From PNAI01 sp964575715 (GTDB lineage Bacteria > Pseudomonadota > Alphaproteobacteria > Rhizobiales > Xanthobacteraceae): a stretch of DNA of 11,142 nucleotides. Position numbers and translations under genes: made by a program. The stretch is taken from positions 1 through 11,142 of the forward strand of contig CAZNSG010000218.1 of the NCBI GenBank assembly GCA_964575715.1, in the 5' to 3' direction. Under the pieces are notes generated by a model. It was not told the origin of the DNA. It saw only the letters and a list, made by a program, of their open reading frames with translations, and searched no databases. This document shows positions 6,382 through 11,142 of this stretch, in pieces. Within the stretch, counting starts at the first letter, position 1. Every line of letters begins with the position of its first letter.

Positions 6382-8067
6382 ATGCGCGCCAATGACGGCA
6401 CCCGGACCGGCGGCGAAATTCTGGTCGATCAACTGGTCGCCCACGGCGTGCAGCATGTGTTTTGCGTGCCGGGCGAGAGCTACCTCGGCGCGCTCGATGC
6501 GTTCTATGACCGCCCGATCAAACTCACCGTCTGCCGCCAGGAAGGCGGCGCCGCCATGATGGCGGAGGCGATCGGCAAGGCCACCGGCCGGCCCGGCATC
6601 GCCTTCGTCACCCGCGGTCCCGGCGCCACCAACGCTTCCCATGGCGTCCATATCGCGCGCCAGGATTCCTCGCCCATGATCTTGTTCGTCGGCCAGGTTG
6701 CGCGCGAGATGCGCGAGCGCGAGGCGTTTCAGGAGCTCGACTACCGCGCCGTTTTCGGCTCGATGGCCAAATGGGCGACCGAGATCGACGACCCCGCGCG
6801 CATTCCCGAAATTATCTCGCGCGCGTTTTACACCGCGACCAGCGGACGCCCCGGCCCGGTCGTTGTCGCGCTGCCTGAGGACATGCTGGTCGAGCGTGTC
6901 GTGGTGCCCGACGCGCCTGCCTTCGAGCCGGTCGAGACCTGGCCCGGCGCGCCCGACATGGCGCGCCTGCAGAAGTTGCTCGCGACGGCCAAGCAGCCGA
7001 TCGTGCTCGCCGGCGGCAGCCGCTGGTCGGAGGCCGCCTGTGCCGCGCTCACGCGCTTTGCCGAACGTTTCGCGCTGCCCGTTGCCACCTCCTTCCGCCG
7101 CGGCCATCTCTTCAACTCACTGCACGAATGCTACGCCGGCGACCTCGGCATCGGACCCAATCCGAAACTCATAGCCCGCATCAAGGCGGCCGATGTGATC
7201 TTGCTCATCGGCGGGCGGCTCGGCGAAATGCCGTCACAAAGCTATTCGCTGCTCGACATTCCCGGGCCGCGCCAGACCTTCGTGCACGTGCATCCGGGCG
7301 CGGAGGAACTCGGCCGCGTCTATCATCCGCATCTGGCGATCAATGCCTCGCCCTCCGCCTTCGCCGCCATGCTGGAAGGGTTGCAACCGCCCAAGGATCT
7401 TCCCTGGCGCACGGAGACCAAAACCGCCAACGCCGATTACCGCGCCTGGACCGACGAGGCGACGCCGCAGCCCGGCGGCGTCAACTTCGGTGAAATCATG
7501 GTTTGGCTGCGCGAAAATCTCCCCGACGACGCGATTATCTGCAGTGGCGCCGGAAATTTCTCGTCCTGGATTCATCGCTTCTATCGCTTCCGCCGCTTTG
7601 CTACTCACATCGGGCCGTGTTCGGGCTCGATGGGCTATGGCGTGCCCTCGGCAGTAGCAATGAAGCGCCTGCATCCGGGGCGCACCGTGGTGGGCATTTC
7701 CGGCGACGGCGACTTTCTGATGAACGGGCAGGAATTCGCCACCGCCGTGCAGTACGGCCTCGCCTTTATCACGCTCATTGTCGACAACGGCATGTACGGC
7801 ACCATCCGCATGCACCAGGAGCGCGATTATCCCGGCCGCATCGTGGCGACCGAATTGAAGAACCCGGATTTTTCCGCCTATGCGCGCGCCTTCGGCGGCT
7901 ACGGTGTGGCGGTGGAGAAGACCTCCGAATTCCCCAAGGCTTTTGAGGCGGCGCAGAAATCCGGCCTGCCCGCGCTTGTTCATCTCAAGGTGGATCCGAA
8001 CGCGATCACGCCCATGACCACGCTCGAAGCCATCCGCGCCAAGGCGCTGGCAGGGCAGGGGCGGTAG
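6382..8067 (+). CDS. Thiamine diphosphate-dependent enzyme, acetolactate synthase-like
   Basis: A 561-residue enzyme with the three-domain build of the acetolactate synthase/pyruvate decarboxylase superfamily. The N-terminal pyrimidine-binding domain contains VPGESYLG (29-36) and the catalytic Glu54 in CRQEGGAA; the middle domain runs from about 190 to 330; the C-terminal domain holds the diphosphate/Mg motif GDGDF (441-445) with Asn469 in VDNGMYG. Glu54 excludes glyoxylate carboligase, which lacks this residue. No acetolactate synthase small subunit is adjacent, and the length is that of the unspecialised TPP-binding proteins common in Rhizobiales, so it is probably a 2-oxoacid decarboxylase or carboligase of unknown substrate rather than the biosynthetic IlvB. 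It starts 94 bp after the glycosyltransferase gene. I saw no THI-box-like riboswitch upstream. Family assignment is firm; the substrate is unknown. Confidence 0.9.
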   Translation: MRANDGTRTGGEILVDQLVAHGVQHVFCVPGESYLGALDAFYDRPIKLTVCRQEGGAAMMAEAIGKATGRPGIAFVTRGPGATNASHGVHIARQDSSPMILFVGQVAREMREREAFQELDYRAVFGSMAKWATEIDDPARIPEIISRAFYTATSGRPGPVVVALPEDMLVERVVVPDAPAFEPVETWPGAPDMARLQKLLATAKQPIVLAGGSRWSEAACAALTRFAERFALPVATSFRRGHLFNSLHECYAGDLGIGPNPKLIARIKAADVILLIGGRLGEMPSQSYSLLDIPGPRQTFVHVHPGAEELGRVYHPHLAINASPSAFAAMLEGLQPPKDLPWRTETKTANADYRAWTDEATPQPGGVNFGEIMVWLRENLPDDAIICSGAGNFSSWIHRFYRFRRFATHIGPCSGSMGYGVPSAVAMKRLHPGRTVVGISGDGDFLMNGQEFATAVQYGLAFITLIVDNGMYGTIRMHQERDYPGRIVATELKNPDFSAYARAFGGYGVAVEKTSEFPKAFEAAQKSGLPALVHLKVDPNAITPMTTLEAIRAKALAGQGR

Positions 8068-8150
8068 GCGACCGGTAGGCCGCACTCACCTCGCGGCTGT
8101 GTTAGGTTGCCGACGAGATGAGTATGCGACGCCGCCTGATAATTGTTTCA

Positions 8151-8172
8151 CCTCCCCCGCTTGCGGGGGAGG
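8151..8172. repeat. GC-rich palindromic repeat, copy 3
   Basis: Perfect hairpin with 10-base arms: CCTCCCCCGC (8151-8160) and GCGGGGGAGG (8163-8172), loop TT. It is identical over 22 bases to copy 4, located 90 bp downstream. The sequence to its right (8192-8201, GGGAGGGGGC) pairs with 8227-8236, so the two copies and the spacer form one compound structure between the TPP enzyme and the substrate-binding protein gene. Confidence 0.88.
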
Positions 8173-8240
8173 TCGGCGAGCGCAGCGAGCCGGGAGGGGG
8201 CTTGTTTGCGAATCTTCAATCATTCTGCCCCCTCCCCAAC

Positions 8241-8262
8241 CCTCCCCCGCTTGCGGGGGAGG
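8241..8262. repeat. GC-rich palindromic repeat, copy 4
   Basis: Same 22-base palindrome as at 8151. It ends 16 bases before the ATG at 8279; its right arm continues into GGAGAAGAG, placing a purine-rich, Shine-Dalgarno-like run in the leader of the substrate-binding protein gene. Confidence 0.88.
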
Positions 8263-8278
8263 GAGAAGAGAGCCGTCG

Positions 8279-9268
8279 ATGAGGCGCCGCGAACTCATCA
8301 CGTTGCTCGCAGCCGCCGCCGCTTTTCCGCTTGTGGCGCGCGCGCAGCCGCCGGAACGGACACGGCGCGTAGGCATCTTGCTGAGCGCTCCCGAGCACGA
8401 CCTGCAATGGCAGCGCATGGAATCTGCGTTGGAGCATGAACTCCGGAATTTGGGGTGGATCCGCGGCCGCGACATCCGGATCGATTACCGCTGGCCTGGA
8501 GATGACGTCGATCGGACGATTGCCGCCGCGATTGAATTGGTCGAACTGGGACCCGACGTCATTGTCACCGACTCTGCGGCCAATGTGCGAGCGCTTCGAC
8601 GGCGAACCGAATCCATTCCGATCGTATTCGTCAACGTCAGTGATCCGATTGGCAACGGCCTGGTCTCGAATTTGGCGCGGCCGGGCGGCAGCATCACCGG
8701 ATTCACCGCTTTCGACCACACGATCGGCAAGAAATGGCTGGAAATCGTCAAGGAGATTGCCCCGCGCACAACGCGGATAGCGCTGGTTTTCAATCCCGAT
8801 ACCGCGCTCGATGCCAGGATTTATCTGGGTCCAATGGAGGCCGCCACTCCCGCGACTGCGATCAAGCCGGTCGCAATGCCATTTCGCACCGCCACGGAAC
8901 TCGAACGCGCGATTGCTGCGTTTGCGCGCGCATCAAATGGCGCACTGCTGATCCCGCCGGATTCCAGCGCCGTGCTCCACCGCCGCTCGATTATCGATCT
9001 GGCCAACCGCCATCGGTTGCCTGCGGTTTATTCATCCCGTATTTTCGCAACCGATGGCGGTCTGCTGTCATACGGCATGGATACGGCCGCCGAATGCAAA
9101 GCGGTAGCCTCGTACATCGATCGCATCTTGCGCACACAAAAACCCGGGGAACTTCCGGTGCAGGCTCCAACGAAATTCGAATTGGTCATCAATATGAAGA
9201 CCGCCAAGGCGTCCGGTATCACCATGCCGCCCGCGCTCATCGCCCGCGCCGACGAAGTGATCGAATAA
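8279..9268 (+). CDS. ABC transporter substrate-binding protein (DUF534/ABC_sub_bind family)
   Basis: A 329-residue periplasmic binding protein of the ABC_sub_bind (PF04392, formerly DUF534) type, very numerous in Bradyrhizobium-like genomes. The N-terminus MRRRELITLLAAAAAF is the family's typical signal peptide, with twin arginines followed by a hydrophobic stretch and ARAQ cleavage near residue 23. The mature part begins RRVGILLSA, continues with the VIVTDSAANVRALRR segment, IPIVFVNVSDPIG and NLARPGGSITGFT (all family hallmarks), and ends after FELVINMKTAKASGITMPP. The ATG at 8279 is chosen because the signal peptide starts there; upstream codons run through a palindromic repeat. Length is normal. 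No permease or ATPase gene is adjacent, which is common for this family, so transport partner and ligand are unknown. Confidence 0.9.
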   Translation: MRRRELITLLAAAAAFPLVARAQPPERTRRVGILLSAPEHDLQWQRMESALEHELRNLGWIRGRDIRIDYRWPGDDVDRTIAAAIELVELGPDVIVTDSAANVRALRRRTESIPIVFVNVSDPIGNGLVSNLARPGGSITGFTAFDHTIGKKWLEIVKEIAPRTTRIALVFNPDTALDARIYLGPMEAATPATAIKPVAMPFRTATELERAIAAFARASNGALLIPPDSSAVLHRRSIIDLANRHRLPAVYSSRIFATDGGLLSYGMDTAAECKAVASYIDRILRTQKPGELPVQAPTKFELVINMKTAKASGITMPPALIARADEVIE

Positions 9269-9274
9269 TTTTTA

Positions 9275-9465
9275 GAGCATGATCCCGAAAAGCCTGCCCT
9301 CGGACATAGCCGTCCGAAGGACGGCGTCGCTTCGCTCGCCTATGATCCGGGGGTGGATACCGGTTTCCCGCCTTCGCGAGCCTACTCCGCCGAAGCAGAC
9401 GCTTCGGCTGCGAAGGCTGGAAGCCCGCTTCGGCGGGCGAAGGAAGGTCGGAAAAGATCATGCTC
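9275..9465. repeat. Palindromic intergenic element with internal hairpin insertions
   Basis: Inverted ends GAGCATGATC (9275-9284) and GATCATGCTC (9456-9465) enclose about 170 bp. Inside are further perfect hairpins: GCCGTCC/GGACGGC (9309-9325), CCTTCGC/GCGAAGG (9371-9416) that itself encloses GCCGAAGC/GCTTCGGC (9389-9408), and GCCCGC/GCGGGC (9423-9438). I recall a short Rhizobiales repeat with these same ends; this copy seems longer than usual, as if two smaller palindromes had been inserted. It lies just after the stop of the substrate-binding protein gene. Confidence 0.75.
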
Positions 9466-9475
9466 AAACAAAATG

Positions 9476-9518
9476 CTAGAGCCCGGCTCTGATTCCATCA
9501 AAACCGATAAGGCTCTAG
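9476..9518. repeat. Short inverted repeat CTAGAGCC/GGCTCTAG
   Basis: Perfect 8-base arms at 9476-9483 and 9511-9518 around 27 bases. It lies directly between the two larger palindromic elements and shares its CTAG end with the next one. It may be a small member of the same repeat class. Confidence 0.6.
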
Positions 9519-9685
9519 CAGTCTGCGGAAAAACTCTTCGTCGTCATTCCGGAAGCCGCGAAGCGGCTGTCCGGAATCCATAACCCCTGTCGAAATGATA
9601 CGGAAAAGCAGGGGTTATGGATTCCGGGCTCCGGCCTTCGGCCGGCCCCGGAATGACCATCGAGGGTTTTTCAGCAGACCGCTAG
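9515..9685. repeat. 171-bp imperfect palindrome (MITE-like intergenic repeat)
   Basis: Almost the whole stretch folds back on itself. The core is a perfect 19-base stem (9571-9589 with 9609-9627), then GTCATTCCGG (9543-9552) with CCGGAATGAC (9648-9657), then imperfect outer arms with shared GTCTGC-GAAAAAC sequence, ending in CTAGC/GCTAG. The loop is about 19 bases. The GTCATTCCGG...CCGGAATGAC motif is, from memory, widespread in Rhizobiales intergenic DNA. No open frame inside looks like a transposase, so any mobility would need enzyme from elsewhere. Confidence 0.8.
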
Positions 9686-9695
9686 CAATGCGGAT

Positions 9696-9750
9696 GGGTG
9701 AAACGATGCGAGTTGCGTGCAACGGTGAATCGTGGTTCACCCTTTCACCC
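9696..9750. promoter_or_regulatory. Candidate TetR operator: four GGTGAA half-sites
   Basis: Two nested dyads: GGTGAA (9724-9729) with TTCACC (9736-9741), spacer 6 bases; and GGGTGAAA (9696-9703) with TTTCACCC (9743-9750). They end 16 bases before the preferred ATG of the TetR gene. Such a cluster directly upstream of a TetR-family gene suggests autorepression. No clear -35/-10 pair was identified. Confidence 0.55.
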
Positions 9751-9766
9751 GCAACCCAGATTAGCC

Positions 9767-10441
9767 ATGGCCTATCGCCGCACCGAAAACGTGGTCCGCA
9801 GGCTCACCGCCCGTAAGGACGCAATCGTCGCCGCTGCCCTTAGCGTCGCGAGCGAAGGCGGCATGGCGGCGATCCAGATCGTGCCCATCGCCGCGCGCGC
9901 CAACATCGCCGCCGGCACCGTCTATCGCTATTTCCCCGGCAAGACCGAGTTGCTTGGCGCGCTCATCGCCAGCATTTCCGAGCGCGAAGTGGCCGCGGTA
10001 CGGCATGCCGCCAATGCCGCGCCCGGCCCACTCTCGGCGCTGGCCGCGGTTATTGCGACCTTCGCGACCCGCGCCTTGCGTAACCGGCAGCTCGCCTACG
10101 CTCTGATCGCCGAGCCGGTGGACGCAGATGTCGACGTCATTCGGCTTGGCTACCGCAGAGCATTCGTCGCCGAGCTTGCAGCGCGCATCCGCACGGCGAT
10201 TGCAGGCGGCCACCTGCCGGAGCAAGACCCAAGCCTTGCGGCCCCCGCGCTGGTGGGCGCACTGCTGGAGGGGCTGATCGGGCCGCTCGCGCCGGAATTG
10301 GCCGACGATCCCGCCAAGGTGCGCGACGCGGTGCAGATGCTCACGCTGCTGGCGCTGCGCGCGCTCGGTGTGACCGATGCGCACGCCCGCGGCATCGTTG
10401 TGCAGACGATTATTCCCGCAAACGGCGAAAGCGCCGCGTGA
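9767..10441 (+). CDS. TetR family transcriptional regulator
   Basis: A 224-residue one-component repressor-type regulator. The N-terminal helix-turn-helix covers about residues 15-62, with the recognition region ANIAAGTVYRYFPGKTELL (45-63) typical of TetR proteins. The rest (about 70-215) is a divergent helical ligand-binding domain with a TetR_C-like segment rich in Ala and Leu, ligand unknown. The ATG at 9767 is preferred because TetR homology starts a few residues later; the frame is open to a GTG at 9698, but that would translate the candidate operator. No Shine-Dalgarno precedes the ATG, so the start is less certain than the family. Upstream lie only repeats; downstream it converges with the cytochrome gene, so its target, apart from possibly itself, is not evident. 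Confidence 0.88.
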   Translation: MAYRRTENVVRRLTARKDAIVAAALSVASEGGMAAIQIVPIAARANIAAGTVYRYFPGKTELLGALIASISEREVAAVRHAANAAPGPLSALAAVIATFATRALRNRQLAYALIAEPVDADVDVIRLGYRRAFVAELAARIRTAIAGGHLPEQDPSLAAPALVGALLEGLIGPLAPELADDPAKVRDAVQMLTLLALRALGVTDAHARGIVVQTIIPANGESAA

Positions 10442-10452
10442 TCGCGCGGCGC
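10431..10452. terminator. Candidate bidirectional hairpin between convergent genes
   Basis: GCGCCGCG (10431-10438) pairs perfectly with CGCGGCGC (10445-10452) around a 6-base loop. It covers the TetR stop codon and lies 33 bases past the cytochrome stop. No T-tract follows on either strand, so it could be a terminator or only a 3'-end stabilising hairpin. Confidence 0.4.
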
Positions 10453-10484
10453 CGATGATTGCGTCTATACGGAAGTACCGATGG

Positions 10485-10865
10485 CTACTTTGAGCCGTTG
10501 GCCTTGAACTGCTTTAGAAATGCCCAAAGGTCGGCAATGTCTTTCTCGTTCTTGACGCCGATGAACACCATCTTGGTGCCGGGAATTCGGGCCGTCGGGT
10601 TGGCGATGTATTCCTTGAAACTGGCATCGTTCCAGACAATGCCGGAATTCTTGTTCGGTTCGCTGTAGGAGTAGCCTTCGATGGTGCCCGACTTGCGGCC
10701 ATCGAGCCCGTTCAGCAACGGACCTACCAGGTTGCGCGCCTCCGGTCCTACCGCATGGCATGCCCTGCACTGACGGAACACGCCTTCGCCTGCGGCCGCA
10801 TCCTGCGCCTTCGCCACATTGATCGACGCGGCCAGCGCCGCTACCACTAACACCAAGATTCTCAT
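10485..10865 (-). CDS. Exported class I c-type cytochrome (cytochrome c2-like)
   Basis: A 126-residue periplasmic electron carrier. A Sec signal peptide covers residues 1-20 (hydrophobic 3-18, AKA|Q cleavage). The mature ~106 residues contain the heme-attachment motif CRACH (33-37, Cys33, Cys36, axial His37), the HAVGPEARNLVGPLL segment common to cytochrome c2 and mitochondrial cytochrome c, and the sixth-ligand Met99 in PGTKMVF. C-terminal helix: residues 106-120. Size matches class I cytochromes c of Rhizobiales; the partner (bc1 complex, oxidase or a dehydrogenase) cannot be told from this window. The ATG at 10865 has a strong AAGGAGG at 10873-10879. It converges with the TetR gene, and its upstream region is only 55 bp before a large palindromic element begins. 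Confidence 0.93.
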   Translation of the reverse strand: MRILVLVVAALAASINVAKAQDAAAGEGVFRQCRACHAVGPEARNLVGPLLNGLDGRKSGTIEGYSYSEPNKNSGIVWNDASFKEYIANPTARIPGTKMVFIGVKNEKDIADLWAFLKQFKANGSK

Positions 10866-10872
10866 TTATTTT

Positions 10873-10879
10873 CCTCCTT
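10873..10879 (-). promoter_or_regulatory. Ribosome binding site of cytochrome c gene
   Basis: AAGGAGG on the minus strand, 7 bases before the ATG at 10865; the strongest Shine-Dalgarno in the window. Confidence 0.88.
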
Positions 10880-10920
10880 CCAGGTTTCGCTGTAATACCA
10901 ACGGCGCCATTGTCTGACTC

Positions 10921-11122
10921 ACCTCATCCTGAGGAGGACGCCATAAGCGCGTTAACGCGCGTCTTCGACGCGCTATGGCGTCCGTCTCGAAGGATGGCTG
11001 CACGCTCCGACCTGGCCATCCTTCGAGACGCGCACACGCAAGTCGGCTATAGCCGACTTGCGCATTTAAGTATGCCGATGTCGGGTAAACCCGACATCGG
11101 TGTGCGCTCCTCAGGATGAGGT
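10921..11122. repeat. 202-bp multi-branched inverted repeat element
   Basis: Perfect 16-base ends: ACCTCATCCTGAGGAG (10921-10936) and its complement at 11107-11122. Between them are a 14-base stem with one bulge (10937-10951 with 10969-10982); a perfect 15-base stem (10983-10997 with 11016-11030); and GCGCACAC (11030-11037) with GTGTGCGC (11100-11107), which encloses a 26-base perfect palindrome (11037-11062) and a 12-base stem with AA loop (11075-11100). Nearly every base is in a stem, so the element can fold into a closed multi-arm cruciform. No coding sequence inside is convincing. It sits upstream of the cytochrome gene. Confidence 0.9.
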
Positions 11123-11142
11123 ATGAGTACGGATCTATCGCC

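Noticed and set aside
6382..8067. Glyoxylate carboligase or biosynthetic IlvB
   Set aside because: The catalytic Glu54 is present, unlike in glyoxylate carboligase, and there is no small-subunit gene next to it.
8099..8278. Upstream extension of the substrate-binding protein
   Set aside because: It runs through two hairpin repeats, and the typical signal peptide begins only at 8279.
9698..9766. GTG start for the TetR gene
   Set aside because: It would put the GGTGAA dyads inside the coding sequence and adds residues not typical of TetR N-termini.
9279..9816. Short open frames between the substrate-binding protein and TetR genes
   Set aside because: They lie within palindromic repeats and show no protein-like composition or ribosome binding sites.

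Overview
The window looks like chromosomal DNA of an alphaproteobacterium, most likely order Hyphomicrobiales (Rhizobiales) near Bradyrhizobium, Rhodopseudomonas or Xanthobacteraceae. This rests on high G+C, the protein families present (DUF534-type substrate-binding protein, NIPSNAP, TPR-OGT, RraA-family aldolase) and several families of short palindromic repeats of a kind I recall from that group. The assignment is inference from content; there is no rRNA or other marker gene here.

Layout. 14-700 (+) is a conserved hypothetical protein with a Cys-x2-Cys motif. It overlaps the convergent gene 645-1448 (-), an exported protein with two copies of one domain. Next comes a probable two-gene minus-strand operon: an MFS transporter (3424-2276) followed 35 bp later by an RraA/HMG-aldolase-family protein (2240-1554), which suggests uptake and cleavage of an organic acid. 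A divergent intergenic region (3425-3683) carries two inverted hairpin repeats and a promoter-like TATAAT. Then follow five plus-strand genes: a NIPSNAP protein (3684-4007), a TPR/O-GlcNAc-transferase-like glycosyltransferase (4038-6287), a thiamine-diphosphate enzyme of the acetolactate-synthase type (6382-8067), an orphan ABC-type substrate-binding protein (8279-9268) and a TetR regulator (9767-10441). A small exported c-type cytochrome (10865-10485, -) converges on the TetR gene.

The genes are mostly ordinary accessory metabolism and do not form one obvious pathway. The most notable material is between them: four GC-rich hairpins (two at 3446-3595, two at 8151-8262), a packed block of three palindromic elements filling 9275-9685, and a 202-bp multi-branched inverted repeat at 10921-11122. 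Two of the G-rich hairpins end just upstream of start codons (MFS transporter and substrate-binding protein), where they put purine-rich, Shine-Dalgarno-like sequence into the leader. A cluster of four GGTGAA half-sites upstream of the TetR gene is a good candidate operator. I saw no CRISPR array, tRNA, transposase or phage gene, and no convincing new multi-gene system.
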